The notes under the pieces were generated by a model. The model was not told the origin of the DNA and made no database searches. It saw only the letters and a program-made list of their open reading frames with translations. Positions 1-8,360 of a stretch of 64,000 nt of DNA are shown one piece after another. Position numbers and translations under genes: made by a program. Every line of letters begins with the position of its first letter. Within the stretch, counting starts at the first letter, position 1. Location of the stretch: NCBI GenBank assembly GCA_014651175.1, contig BMWJ01000007.1, positions 62,001 to 126,000 of the forward strand, written 5' to 3'. The stretch is from Streptomyces clavifer. Lineage in GTDB: Bacteria > Actinomycetota > Actinomycetes > Streptomycetales > Streptomycetaceae.

Positions 1-1
1 C

Positions 2-910
2 CTGTGGCAGCGGCTCGAGGAGGAGAGCGGGCAGTCGGTGCTGACACTCACCGGGGCCGTCGACCACGGCTCGCCCGAGACGGTGGACGTGCTGGCCCGC
101 GTGCTGGCGGGAGCGGGCCGGTCGGTGCAGCGCCTGTCCCCCGGCGAGGTGTCCGACCGGTGGCCGGGGCTCCGGGCCGACACCACCGCGATGTACCACC
201 CGGACGCCGGCCGATTGCACGCCGACGACGCCGTGTCCGCGCTGCTGAAGGCCGCGGCGCAGCGGGGCGCCGAGGTGCGGCACGGGGTGTGCGTGACCGG
301 CATTCGGCACTCGGGACGTACCGGAGAGGGCGTGACCGTGGTGACGGACACCGAGGACGCTCTGACGGCGGACGCGGTCGTGGTCGCCGTGGGCGGCTGG
401 GCGCCCGCTTTCCTGCCTGCCCTGGTGACCGGCCTGCCCCCGATGCGGGTCACCCAGGAGCAGCCGGTGCACTTCCCGGCCCCGGACGCGCTGGACTGGC
501 CTTCGTTCATCCACCACCCGGGAGCCGGTTTCGATCAACCGGGTGGTGTGTACGGGCTGGGCAGTGTGGACGGCGTCAAGGTGGGTCTGCACGGCGTCGG
601 GAAGGTCGTGGACCCCGACCACCGTGACCGTACGCCGGACCCCGCGGCCGTCGAATGGCTCCGCGCCTACGCCGACGCATGGCTGCCCGGTGTGGCCGGC
701 ACCGAGCCGACCCCCCTCACCTGCCTCTACACCACGACGCCCGACGAGGACTTCGTCATCGACCGGCAGGGCCCGGTCACCGTGCTGGCGGGCTTCTCCG
801 GGCACGGATTCAAGTTCGGACCGGCCATCGGTGACCTGGCGGCCGACCTGGTCGAGGGAAGGCCCGGGACGGCACGGTTCGCCCTCGGCCGGGCGACACC
901 CGGGCACTGA
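2..910 (+). CDS. FAD-dependent oxidoreductase, sarcosine/N-methyltryptophan oxidase-like (5' partial)
   Basis: The reading frame is open from base 2, so the N-terminus with the Rossmann GxGxxG lies outside the window and about 302 residues remain. The C-terminal half carries the monomeric sarcosine oxidase signature: TCLYTTTPDEDFVID, whose cysteine matches the covalent FAD attachment site of that family, followed by GFSGHGFKFGPAIG, a flavin-contact loop. Members oxidise N-methyl amino acids to the amine, formaldehyde and H2O2 in the cytoplasm. The substrate cannot be told from this fragment. The gene ends 93 bp before a convergent regulator and no associated folate or glycine genes are visible. 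Family assignment is firm; the exact substrate is open. Confidence 0.85.
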   Translation: MWQRLEEESGQSVLTLTGAVDHGSPETVDVLARVLAGAGRSVQRLSPGEVSDRWPGLRADTTAMYHPDAGRLHADDAVSALLKAAAQRGAEVRHGVCVTGIRHSGRTGEGVTVVTDTEDALTADAVVVAVGGWAPAFLPALVTGLPPMRVTQEQPVHFPAPDALDWPSFIHHPGAGFDQPGGVYGLGSVDGVKVGLHGVGKVVDPDHRDRTPDPAAVEWLRAYADAWLPGVAGTEPTPLTCLYTTTPDEDFVIDRQGPVTVLAGFSGHGFKFGPAIGDLAADLVEGRPGTARFALGRATPGH

Positions 911-1003
911 GCATCCGGCCGGTTCTCCCGGGGGCGGGGGCATCCCACGTCCGCACAGGCCCGTGATCGGCTGCGCCGGCACCGATCCCGAAGGACGGGG
1001 ACC

Positions 1004-2056
1004 TCACCCCGGGCGGACCGGCAGCACTCCGGTACTCCGCGGCAGGTCGGCGACTGCCGGACAGGGGTGGGCGTCCATGCCGCGTCCGGCACCCTGCCGA
1101 TCGCGAACCGTGCCCGTGCCGCGGAAGGCGCGGCGGTAGGCGTGGGGGCTGACGCCCACGACTCGCTTGAACCGGTCGCGGAAAGCCGTGGGCGAGCCGA
1201 ATCCGACCTGCCCGGCGATCCGGTCCACCGCGTGCGGCGTGGTCTCCAGGAGGTGCTGAGCCCGGCGGATCCGCGCCCGGTGCAGCCACTGGAGCGGAGT
1301 GGTGGCCATCTGCTCCCGGAAGCGGCGGTTCAGCGTGCGGGTGCTCACGCCGGCCCGGTCGGCGATGTCGTCGAGGGTGAGCTCGCGTCCGGCGTTGTCC
1401 TCCAGCCACCGCAGCAACGGCTCCAGAGCCGCGCCGCCCGGTGCGGGCGGCTGAGGGTGGACGATGAACTGCGCCTGGCCGCCCTCGCGTTCCAGTGGCA
1501 TCACCGAGAGGCGGGCGGCATCGGCGGCCACCGCCGAGCCGTGGTCGCGCCGGATCAGGTGGAGGCACAGATCGAGCCCCGCGGCGGCCCCGGCCGACGT
1601 GAGGAACTGGCCGTTGTCGACGTACAGCACGTCGGGGTCCACGTCGATCTCCGGATGCCTGGCGGCCAGCAGCCCGGCGGCGGCCCAGTGGGTCGTGGCC
1701 CTCAGCCCGTCGAGCAGGCCGGTGGCGGCCAGCACGAGGGCTCCGGCGCAGACCGAGGCGATGCGGGTGCCGTCGGCCGCGGCGCCTCGCAGGGCGTCGA
1801 GCACGTCGGGCGGGACGGGCACGGACGGATCGGCACAGCCGGGGACGATGATCGTGTCGGCGTCGGCGAGGTCGTCGAGACCGTACGGGGCGCGGAGCGT
1901 GAAGGCTCCCGCGTCGACCTCCTCGGTGGCAGCGCAGACCCGGACCCGGTAGGCGGGGCGGCCGTCGGGCAGTCGCGTGCGCGTGAAGACCTCGAGCGGC
2001 GTGGACAGGTCGAAGGCGATGACGCCGTCCAGGGCGAGTACGGCCACGGTATGCAT
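1004..2056 (-). CDS. GlxA/FtrA-type AraC-family regulator with DJ-1/PfpI domain
   Basis: 350-residue regulator starting at ATG 2056 behind GGAGAGG; the longer upstream frame is non-coding. Residues 1-165 form a DJ-1/PfpI glutamine-amidotransferase-like sensor domain (MHTVAVLALDGVIAFDLS, with VCAGALVLAATGLLDG at the nucleophile elbow). Residues about 205-310 are an AraC/XylS double helix-turn-helix (TLDDIADRAGVSTRTLNRRF and DRIAGQVGFGSPTAFRDRFK). This is the AdpA/GlxA architecture. It is divergent from a stand-alone PfpI gene, with a GTGGC/GCCAC inverted repeat between them that could be the operator. The ligand is unknown. Specific target genes beyond its neighbour and itself cannot be inferred. 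Confidence 0.9.
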   Translation of the reverse strand: MHTVAVLALDGVIAFDLSTPLEVFTRTRLPDGRPAYRVRVCAATEEVDAGAFTLRAPYGLDDLADADTIIVPGCADPSVPVPPDVLDALRGAAADGTRIASVCAGALVLAATGLLDGLRATTHWAAAGLLAARHPEIDVDPDVLYVDNGQFLTSAGAAAGLDLCLHLIRRDHGSAVAADAARLSVMPLEREGGQAQFIVHPQPPAPGGAALEPLLRWLEDNAGRELTLDDIADRAGVSTRTLNRRFREQMATTPLQWLHRARIRRAQHLLETTPHAVDRIAGQVGFGSPTAFRDRFKRVVGVSPHAYRRAFRGTGTVRDRQGAGRGMDAHPCPAVADLPRSTGVLPVRPG

Positions 2057-2176
2057 GACGGATCCTCTCCGATCTCCGGGTCCGGTCGCTGCCCGGACCG
2101 GTGGGCCTACGCCCGGGAATGACGATAGGGGCAGGTCGGAGGGGTGGAGACGGCGGTGGCGAGAATCCGTTGAAGG

Positions 2177-2192
2177 GTGGCATTTTCGCCAC
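2177..2192. promoter_or_regulatory. Candidate operator, inverted repeat GTGGC-N6-GCCAC
   Basis: Arms at 2177-2181 and 2188-2192 flank an AT-rich centre in the 220-bp divergent intergenic region. Read on the minus strand it gives TGGCGAAAAT, nine of ten positions of the AdpA consensus TGGCSNGWWY. The adjacent regulator has AdpA-type architecture, so autoregulation and control of the divergent gene is a reasonable inference. Confidence 0.4.
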
Positions 2193-2276
2193 TCCCGCCG
2201 GTCCGGACGGGCGCCTAGCGTCGGTTCCGGCCGTGCCGGACAGTGACGCGGTCCGTACCGAGAGGACTGATGCCGG

Positions 2277-2918
2277 ATGCTCGCCCAAATCGTGTTGTTC
2301 GACGGTTTCGACCCACTGGACGTCGTCGCCCCGTACGAGGTTCTGCATGCCGGAGGTGCCGCCGCGGACGGGGCTCTGACCGTGGAACTCGTGACGGCCG
2401 AGGGGCCGCGGGAGGTGACCGCCGGGATCGCGCCCCTGTCCCTCCGGGCCGTCGGCAGGCTCGACCCCGCGCGCGCCGGTCTGGTCGTGGTCCCCGGAGC
2501 CGCCGGGCGCATGCCGCGGGGCACGGGCCCCGCCGATGACGGCAGCGTCCCGGCGATCCTGGCGCGCGCCTTGGACACGGGGCTGCCACCACTCCTCAAG
2601 GAGGCGGTGGACCGGACCGACGTGTGTGTGGCGACGGTGTGCGGCGGTTCGCTGCTGCTCGCCATGGCGGGGCTGATCGGCGGCCGCCACGCGGTGACCC
2701 ACCACGAGGGGATGGATGCGCTCGCGTCCACCGGGGTGCGTGCGGTGCGGGCCCGGGTGGTGGACGACGGGGACCTGGTGTCGGCCGGGGGCGTGACCTC
2801 GGGGCTCGACCTCGGACTGCATCTGCTGGAGCGGGAGCTCGGCCCGCAGCCTGCGCTCTTCGTGGAGCGGCTCTTCGCCCATGAGCGGCGCGGGGTGGTG
2901 TGGCGGGCGCCGGCATGA
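2277..2918 (+). CDS. DJ-1/PfpI family protein (isonitrile hydratase-like)
   Basis: 213-residue single-domain DJ-1/PfpI protein (N-terminus MLAQIVLFDGFDPLDVV). The nucleophile elbow CVATVCGGSLLLAMAGLIGG holds the conserved cysteine, followed by a histidine-rich HAVTHHEG strand; this arrangement resembles isonitrile hydratase (InhA) and ThiJ-like enzymes rather than the PfpI protease. It is cytoplasmic, with no signal peptide. It lies divergent from the GlxA-type regulator, a common pairing in which the regulator controls the hydrolase. Start ATG 2277 follows a weak GAGGACTG. Substrate unknown. Confidence 0.8.
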   Translation: MLAQIVLFDGFDPLDVVAPYEVLHAGGAAADGALTVELVTAEGPREVTAGIAPLSLRAVGRLDPARAGLVVVPGAAGRMPRGTGPADDGSVPAILARALDTGLPPLLKEAVDRTDVCVATVCGGSLLLAMAGLIGGRHAVTHHEGMDALASTGVRAVRARVVDDGDLVSAGGVTSGLDLGLHLLERELGPQPALFVERLFAHERRGVVWRAPA

Positions 2919-2970
2919 ACACCGCAGGCAATCCCTCTCCCCGTCTCCGCCACCGGAAAGCACTCTCGCT

Positions 2971-3426
2971 GTGACCAAGTTCCTCCTGGCCGTCCACGTG
3001 CTGGCCGCGATCGTCGCGATCGGACCCGTGACCGTGGCGGCCAGCATGTTCCCGCCCGCCGCCCGGCGTGTACTGGACGATGCCGGTGACGACCGGGCCT
3101 CCGCCACCCTGCACACCCTGCACCGCATCTGCCGTGTCTACGCGGGCGTCGGCATCGTCGTCCCCGTCTTCGGCTTCGCCACGGCGAGCAGCCTGGGGGT
3201 CCTGGGCGACGCCTGGCTGATCGTCTCGATCGTCCTCACCGCCCTGGCGGCCGGGGTGCTGGCCGCACTGATCCTGCCCGGACAGAACGCGCTCACCGCC
3301 GGGGACGCCTCGGCCGGCCCGGAGGCGACCCGTCGACTGGGCATGTACACCGGCTTGTTCAACCTGCTCTGGGCGACGGTGACCGTACTCATGATCGTCC
3401 GCCCCGGCTCGACGACGGGCGTGTGA
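2971..3426 (+). CDS. Small integral membrane protein (DUF2269-like)
   Basis: 151 residues from GTG 2971, chosen because GGAAAG lies nine bases upstream and the sequence from there begins directly in a hydrophobic helix (TKFLLAVHVLAAIVAIGPVT). Four membrane segments are visible, near residues 2-22, 47-69, 73-97 and 125-145. It looks like the DUF2269 / YndJ-like small membrane proteins of unknown role. The next gene starts 3 bp after its stop, so the two are co-translated. No catalytic motif is seen. Earlier starts upstream give a basic, proline-rich leader without homology character. Confidence 0.7.
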   Translation: MTKFLLAVHVLAAIVAIGPVTVAASMFPPAARRVLDDAGDDRASATLHTLHRICRVYAGVGIVVPVFGFATASSLGVLGDAWLIVSIVLTALAAGVLAALILPGQNALTAGDASAGPEATRRLGMYTGLFNLLWATVTVLMIVRPGSTTGV

Positions 3427-3429
3427 CGA

Positions 3430-3714
3430 ATGCGTGCGCTCCGGACCGCCGCCGGCGTCGAGTTCACCTCCCTGCTCGTGCTCCTCGTCAACCTTGCGAC
3501 GGTGCACTGGCCCGCCGTGTCCTCGCTGACCGGCCCCACCCATGGCTGCGCCTACCTCTTCGTGACCGTCCAGGTGATGCGCACGCCCGGTACGAACGGC
3601 CGGACGAAGCTGTACGCGCTCCTCCCGGGCGTGGGCGGTCTGCTCGCGCTGCGGCAGTACGGGCGGCGGCAGCCGGCCGCCGCGCAGGGGCCGCGTGCGG
3701 CCGAGCGGCGGTGA
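3430..3714 (+). CDS. DUF3817-like small membrane protein
   Basis: 94 residues, starting three bases after the preceding stop. Two to three hydrophobic segments (ALRTAAGVEFTSLLVLLVNL near residues 3-22; HGCAYLFVTVQVM near 38-50; LYALLPGVGGLLALRQYG near 62-79) match the small DUF3817 integral-membrane family found in actinobacteria. The C-terminus is basic and cytoplasmic. Tight coupling to the preceding membrane-protein gene suggests a two-gene membrane unit of unknown function. Downstream are two strong hairpins. Confidence 0.65.
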   Translation: MRALRTAAGVEFTSLLVLLVNLATVHWPAVSSLTGPTHGCAYLFVTVQVMRTPGTNGRTKLYALLPGVGGLLALRQYGRRQPAAAQGPRAAERR

Positions 3715-3795
3715 AGGCGCCCGGGCCCGAAGGATTACGCGGTGCGGGCCCAGGTGACCTCGGGCGTCGAGCGCGGGGCCGAGCGGGTCGCGGTG

Positions 3796-3823
3796 GTGGA
3801 CCGCCGTTCGTACGGCGGTCCAC
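3796..3823. terminator. Bidirectional hairpin terminator
   Basis: Perfect 11-bp arms GTGGACCGCCG (3796-3806) and CGGCGGTCCAC (3813-3823) with a 6-base loop, between convergent genes ending at 3714 and 3959. There is no U-tract, as usual in Streptomyces. Confidence 0.8.
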
Positions 3824-3847
3824 GCTTCCGCGGCGTGTCAGAGTGCT

Positions 3848-3879
3848 GCGGACACCGGAGGGACGCCTTCGGTGTCCGC
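3848..3879. terminator. Second hairpin in the same convergent gap
   Basis: Perfect 10-bp arms GCGGACACCG (3848-3857) and CGGTGTCCGC (3870-3879) with a 12-base loop. With the hairpin at 3796 it makes a tandem terminator. Confidence 0.65.
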
Positions 3880-3958
3880 GTCGCGAACGCATCGTACTTC
3901 GGCCGGAATCCGCCGTGGCCACGTCACCGGCCCCGCGCCCGCCGGTCGACGGGACGAT

Positions 3959-4561
3959 TCAGCTGTGGACCGGGCAGCCCACCGGCCTGAACGGCCTCTG
4001 CGAGGCCCGCACCGGCTCCAGGGCCGCCGTCCAGGCGTCCTCCCCGCGGCTCAGGACGACCAGGCGGTTCGTACCGGCGGCCCGGTCGCGACGGTACGAG
4101 GCCAGGGCGTTCGCGTCCGGGCCGGCCAACTCGGCCGTCACCTCCTCGACGAGACAGACCGGGCAGCCACCCACCGGCATCACGACGTCCCGCCGGACCG
4201 TGTCCCCCCAGATGCCGTCCATCAGCACGGCTCCGCCCGGGGCCACGGCCAGCGTCAGCTGCTGCCGCCCGTCGCCGCTGCGGCAGTCCGCCAGCAGCTG
4301 AGCCTTCACCTCGGCCGCGTCCGTACGCGGCATCCGCGCGTAGGACCGAGCGGAGAGGAAGAAGTCCGCCGCCGTCACCACCAGGAGCGCGACGGCCGGC
4401 CAGAGGAGCCAGCCCGGCCCCGGGCCGAGCCCCCGCCACAGACCGAGCCCGCCGACCACCAGCGCCAGCAGTAACGACCCCGGCGTCAGCCCGCGGCGCA
4501 CCACCGCGCGGAGCACCAGCGCCACCAGCCCGACGGCCACCGCGATGTCCACCATGCCCAT
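3959..4561 (-). CDS. Membrane-anchored hypothetical protein
   Basis: 200 residues from ATG 4561 behind GAGGGGGAAAG; a second in-frame ATG at 4555 is also possible. The first 70 residues hold two hydrophobic segments (DIAVAVGLVALVLRAVV and LLALVVGG... to LLWPAVALLVVTAADFFL). The rest, about 130 residues, is soluble and contains a CPVC motif near residue 132 that could bind metal or form a disulfide. I do not recognise a family. It is convergent with the membrane-protein pair at 2971-3714 and stands alone on its strand, 455 bp from the PIG-L gene. Confidence 0.6.
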   Translation of the reverse strand: MGMVDIAVAVGLVALVLRAVVRRGLTPGSLLLALVVGGLGLWRGLGPGPGWLLWPAVALLVVTAADFFLSARSYARMPRTDAAEVKAQLLADCRSGDGRQQLTLAVAPGGAVLMDGIWGDTVRRDVVMPVGGCPVCLVEEVTAELAGPDANALASYRRDRAAGTNRLVVLSRGEDAWTAALEPVRASQRPFRPVGCPVHS

Positions 4562-5016
4562 CTTTCCCCCTCGCCCCCGGCGCCCCGACGGGCCGCCCCC
4601 GGGACGTATCGTGCCAGCCGGACCGGCTGCATGTCAGGGGTAGCGCACGGCAGAGGACTTCCGGCCCCGAGTACCTGCGTGCCGGGCCTGCTTCGCCCCG
4701 CGGACAAGGCTGTTGTCCTTGACCGCGAGGACGAGCACGAGCACGACCGCGAGACGGTCGGCCGTGGGGTCACGGTGGCTGGATTCCGGGGGTGGGGGTG
4801 GTGCCGACGGGGATGTGGACACCCACCACGTGCCCGGGGGCCGCCCGGGAGACCACCGACGGGACGGCCGCCACACACACGCGCCGCCGACTCGCCACAC
4901 CCTGGAGCCCGCCCGATTCACGGGCTCGACCGCTGATCGCGCGGCCCCCACCCCGCCGCGCAGCACCGCCCCGCTTCCCGATCGAGCCCGAACCGGACGG
5001 GCGAGCCCGGCCGCCG
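4562..5016. other. Intergenic, no gene recognised
   Basis: Open frames here lack codon bias consistent with a gene and have no homology that I recognise. A G-rich stretch near 4788-4802 (GGGGGTGGGGGTGG) is the only notable composition feature. Confidence 0.5.
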
Positions 5017-5748
5017 TCAGCGGGCGAAGACCTCGAAGGCGACCGCCGGCCGCCCGCCGAACCGCTCCGCGCTCGCGCCGGTCGCTCCCGAGAGGAAGGT
5101 GCGGCAGTATGCCTCCGGATCCTCGTCGGTCAGCACTTCGATGTACGTGCGGTGGGCCAGGAGCGACTGGACGGAACGTTCGAATCCCGCCGTCGCGTCG
5201 ACGGCGTGCGTAGGCCTGTCCGTGCCCGCGACCGCCACCCAGCGCACCCCGTCCCACGGGTGCAGGCCCTGCTCGGCCAGTTCCGGGAAGATCCAGCGGT
5301 TGCCCGCGTCGCCCGCGGCGTCCAGCGCGGCCCGGCCGACCGCCCGGTGGTCGGGGGTGTTCCAGGCGACACCGCCCCAGGTGTCACGGTGATTGAGGGT
5401 GATGAGCAGTTCCGGCCGGTGCCGGCGGATGGCCGCGGCGATGTCGCGGCGCAGGGCCGTGCCGTACTCGATCACGCCGTCGCGGTGGTCGAGGAACTCC
5501 ACGGCGCGTACGCCGACGGCTGCGGCACTCGCCCGCTGTTCCCGTTCCCGCAGCGGAGCGCACTCGTGCGGGGCGATGGTGTCGATCCCGGCTTCGCCCC
5601 GGGTGGCCAGGAGGTAGGTGACCTCGCGTCCCCCGTCGGTCCAGCCGGCCACGGCTGCGGAGCAGCCGTACTCCAGGTCGTCGGGGTGGGCGACGACTGC
5701 CAGCGCCCGCTGCCAGTCCGAGGGCATGGGTTCCAACTGCTCTGTCAT
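5017..5748 (-). CDS. PIG-L family (LmbE-like) zinc deacetylase
   Basis: 243 residues from ATG 5748 (MTEQLEPMPSDW); the longer frame upstream is rejected because homology starts here. The LmbE/PIG-L zinc site is present: AVVAHPDDLEYG near residue 16-27 gives His, Asp, Asp, and TPDHRAVGRAALDAA near 145-159 supplies the second His. Family members remove N-acetyl groups from N-acetylglucosamine conjugates (mycothiol and bacillithiol precursors, xenobiotics, antibiotics). The length is shorter than MshB and Mca, so a side role is more likely than mycothiol synthesis. It is cytoplasmic, monocistronic, and divergent from the rhodanese gene. Confidence 0.85.
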   Translation of the reverse strand: MTEQLEPMPSDWQRALAVVAHPDDLEYGCSAAVAGWTDGGREVTYLLATRGEAGIDTIAPHECAPLREREQRASAAAVGVRAVEFLDHRDGVIEYGTALRRDIAAAIRRHRPELLITLNHRDTWGGVAWNTPDHRAVGRAALDAAGDAGNRWIFPELAEQGLHPWDGVRWVAVAGTDRPTHAVDATAGFERSVQSLLAHRTYIEVLTDEDPEAYCRTFLSGATGASAERFGGRPAVAFEVFAR

Positions 5749-5862
5749 GACCGGCAGGCTATCCGGGGGACCGTCGCGGCACGGGGCATTGCGGAGGCGT
5801 ACCGGGGCAGGGGAAGTCGGAGTTGCTCCGGTCGGCCCCACGCGCGAGCCGGAGCCTCGAGA

Positions 5863-5880
5863 AATACCCCTAGGGGTATT
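5863..5880. promoter_or_regulatory. CsoR/CstR-type operator palindrome
   Basis: Perfect 18-bp palindrome AATACCCCTAGGGGTATT, 62 bp upstream of the rhodanese gene start. Operators of the CsoR/RcnR family are GC-tract palindromes flanked by ATAC/GTAT, and CstR, the persulfide-sensing branch, controls rhodanese genes. No CsoR-family gene is visible in this window, so the repressor would be encoded elsewhere. Confidence 0.75.
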
Positions 5881-5942
5881 CTGGTGTGCGGGCGTGCGGG
5901 ACACCGGTCCCTCCCCCGCTCCGGCAACGAAAGGAATCGCTC

Positions 5943-6515
5943 GTGATCAGCCCCGCCTCCCTCTCCCCCGCCCAGGCCGCGGCACGCCTGGAGGAATTCA
6001 CCGTCATCGACGTGCGGGCTCCCGGCGAGTACGCGGCCGGGCACGTGCCCGGCGCTCTGAACGTCCCGCTGGACCGGCTCCCCGAGGCGGTGCCGGCCCT
6101 GAAGTCGGCCTCGGCCCGCGGCTCGCTGCTCGTGGTGTGCGCCTCGGGGGTCCGCTCCACCCGGGCCTGCGAGATCCTTGCCGATGCCGACATCGACGCC
6201 GCCACCCTGACCGGCGGAACCTCCGCCTGGGAGGGCGACGGACACGACCTGGACCGCCCGGAAGGCGCCGGGGCCACCTGGCCCATGGAACGCCAGGTGC
6301 GCCTCGCCGCCGGCTCGCTCGTCGTGGTGGGCCTGCTGGCCGGCAGGCGGATCCCGGCCGCGCGCTGGCTCTCCGCGGCCATCGGCGCAGGTCTCGTGTA
6401 CTCCGCGGCGAGCAACACCTGCGGCATGGCGGCGGCGCTGTCGAAGCTGCCGTACAACAGCGCGCCGCGCTCGGGGGCGGACCTGGGCGCAACGCTGGAG
6501 GCCCTGCAGCGCTGA
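5943..6515 (+). CDS. Rhodanese-like domain protein with C-terminal membrane (YgaP/DUF2892) region
   Basis: 190 residues from GTG 5943 behind AAAGGA. Residues 1-100 are a rhodanese fold (FTVIDVRAPGEYAAGHVPGA; the active-site loop VVCASGVRSTRAC holds the catalytic Cys that carries the persulfide; TGGTSAWEGDG closes the fold). Residues about 115-165 are a DUF2892-like hydrophobic hairpin (RLAAGSLVVVGLLAG and AAIGAGLVYSAASNTCGMA) as in E. coli YgaP. Predicted role: membrane-linked sulfurtransferase handling sulfane sulfur or persulfides. The 18-bp palindrome upstream suggests de-repression by a CstR-like sensor. Monocistronic, convergent with the peptidase gene 22 bp downstream. Confidence 0.88.
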   Translation: MISPASLSPAQAAARLEEFTVIDVRAPGEYAAGHVPGALNVPLDRLPEAVPALKSASARGSLLVVCASGVRSTRACEILADADIDAATLTGGTSAWEGDGHDLDRPEGAGATWPMERQVRLAAGSLVVVGLLAGRRIPAARWLSAAIGAGLVYSAASNTCGMAAALSKLPYNSAPRSGADLGATLEALQR

Positions 6516-6537
6516 CCCGCCCCCGGGCGGCCGGTTC

Positions 6538-7839
6538 CTACCGGTCGCTCTCCCCCCGTACGAGGCCGAGCAGGCGGTCCAGCACCTGGGGGCCGCCCGC
6601 CCGCAGCCCGTCGTGCTCGAATTCACTGGTCACCCACGTGCGCAGGCCGCGGATCGATGCGGCGGTGCGCAGCGCGTGCCCCGTGTCCACGTACATGTCG
6701 TCGTGGTACACGGCGGCCGCCACCGGCACCTCGTTGGCGGCGAGCCGGTCGGCGTCGTACAGGACGGGCCAGTCGGTGCGGGCGGCGAGCAGTTCGGCCG
6801 TTTCGCGCAGGGGGCGCAGCGCGGGATCGACCTCGAAGTGCCAGGGGTGGATGCTCTCCCCGGTGAAGATCAGCGGCCCGTCGCCCGCCAGCGCGGCGGC
6901 GGCGTCGAACTGCGGGAACTCGGCGCGGACGCGCTCGGCGGACCAGTCGGTGGGCTGCGCGCCCCGGCCGTAGATCGCCTCGTGCATGAGGGCGTACAGC
7001 GGGTGCCCGGCGAACGAGGTGGCCGTGCGCATGGCCTCCTGGAAGGTGTCCGAGAGCTCGGCCCCGTGCGCGCCCTCCACGAAGGCGTTCTCCAGGAGGT
7101 AGTGCAGTTGGTGGCTGCCGTTGCTGCCGCCCAGCACGATGCCGAGGGACTGGAACCCCTCGGGCGTCAGCAGGTGCCCGCCGCTCTCCGGGCGGTGCTC
7201 GGCGAGGTAACCGGCGACGGCGCGGGCACGGGCGACGTCCTGCGGGTAACGGGCGTAGTGCGCGGCGACCTTGCGTTCGATGCGCGGATAGGCCGCCCGG
7301 TAGACGTCGTCGGCGTGCGCGTCCAGGGAAGGCAGCCCCCCTGTGATCAGGACGGCTTCCAGCCCTTCGGGCGCGGACGACAGGTACTGGACCGCGCAGA
7401 AGCCGCCGAAGGACTGCCCCAGGACCGTCCAGGGCGCCCCGCCGGTCAGCTGCGGGCGGATCACTTCGCAGTCCCGCACGATGCTGTCGGACCGGAAGTG
7501 GGCCAGGTAGTCGGCCTGCTCCCGCGGGCCTCCGCGCACCGGCAGGGTCTGCCGGTTGGCCGGGGTGGAGAGGCCGGTGCCCCGCTGGTCCAGGAGCAGC
7601 ACGCGGAACTCCCGCACCGCACGCCCCAGCCATGCCTCCGTGCCGATGAAACGGCGGGCGCCGAAGCCCGGGCCGCCCTCCAGATAGACCAGCCACGGCA
7701 GGTCCTGGCCGACGTTCGCACTCGCCACGGCTTCCCGGCCGAAGATCTCGATCTTCTCGCCGTCCGGGGCATCGTGGTCGAGGGGAACCGTGAACCGGTG
7801 GTCGGTGAAGACGAGGCCGGGGTGGCGATAGCTGTTCAA
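6538..7839 (-). CDS. Prolyl aminopeptidase (peptidase family S33, Aeromonas-type)
   Basis: 433 residues from TTG 7839 behind AGGAG, the first start that gives the typical N-terminus (NSYRHPGLVFTDHRFTVPLD). It is an alpha/beta hydrolase with the oxyanion GGPGFG near residue 52, a DQRGTG motif, and the nucleophile elbow GQSFGGF holding the catalytic Ser. IHPWHFEVDP and the C-terminal FEHDGLRAGG supply features of the long (about 425 residue) Aeromonas-type prolyl iminopeptidases. It releases N-terminal proline from peptides in the cytoplasm. It is monocistronic, and the long frame upstream to 8295 is not coding. Confidence 0.85.
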   Translation of the reverse strand: MNSYRHPGLVFTDHRFTVPLDHDAPDGEKIEIFGREAVASANVGQDLPWLVYLEGGPGFGARRFIGTEAWLGRAVREFRVLLLDQRGTGLSTPANRQTLPVRGGPREQADYLAHFRSDSIVRDCEVIRPQLTGGAPWTVLGQSFGGFCAVQYLSSAPEGLEAVLITGGLPSLDAHADDVYRAAYPRIERKVAAHYARYPQDVARARAVAGYLAEHRPESGGHLLTPEGFQSLGIVLGGSNGSHQLHYLLENAFVEGAHGAELSDTFQEAMRTATSFAGHPLYALMHEAIYGRGAQPTDWSAERVRAEFPQFDAAAALAGDGPLIFTGESIHPWHFEVDPALRPLRETAELLAARTDWPVLYDADRLAANEVPVAAAVYHDDMYVDTGHALRTAASIRGLRTWVTSEFEHDGLRAGGPQVLDRLLGLVRGESDR

Positions 7840-8360
7840 AGGAGCTCCTGTATCCGGTGTTCCCGGACAGTTCAGCACATGCCCCCGCCCCGGACGGCCC
7901 CGGGCCGGGCACCCCTCGACGAGGCGGTCCCGCACGCGCCGCCGCCACGGGGCCCGGACGGCACGCCGGCCCGGTCGGCCGCCCCACCCGGCCCATGACC
8001 ACACCGGGCACGGTCCGCATCGACCGGCACCCGGCACCCGACGGCCACGGGCACCGGCCCTCGCGCCCGGCACCACGCGATCCGCGGCCGGGTGGCCGCG
8101 GACGCCCTGCGGATCACCGGTGACCGTGGCACGGTGGGCGGCGGTGCCGGTCGGTCCCGCCTTTCCCTGCGCCCGGAGCCGGCGGACGCACCACGAGGCG
8201 CCACGCCGGACGGTGCCAGGGCGGCCGGCGCTGCGGCGACACCTGGTCGCAAACCGCCCAGGTTGCCAGCGTTTGCCATTAACCCGCGCATGCAATTATT
8301 GTTGACGCCAGTAACCATCGTACGCAGCTCGGCGCAGCCCGACTCCAGGAAGGACCCACC
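7840..8360. other. Divergent intergenic region with promoter-like AT-rich patch
   Basis: No gene recognised. A locally AT-rich segment at 8270-8310 contains TTGCCA (8272-8277) about 17 bases before TTATTG, and a separate TTGACG at 8302-8307. Either could be part of the promoter for the aldo/keto reductase at 8361. Confidence 0.4.

Noticed and set aside
810-3128. 772-codon minus-strand frame
   Set aside because: Overlaps the GlxA regulator and the PfpI gene in the wrong frame; composition is low-complexity Arg/Pro.
4634-5257. Minus-strand frame ending in the gap after the PIG-L gene
   Set aside because: It overlaps the PIG-L coding sequence in a shifted frame and the tail has no clear fold.
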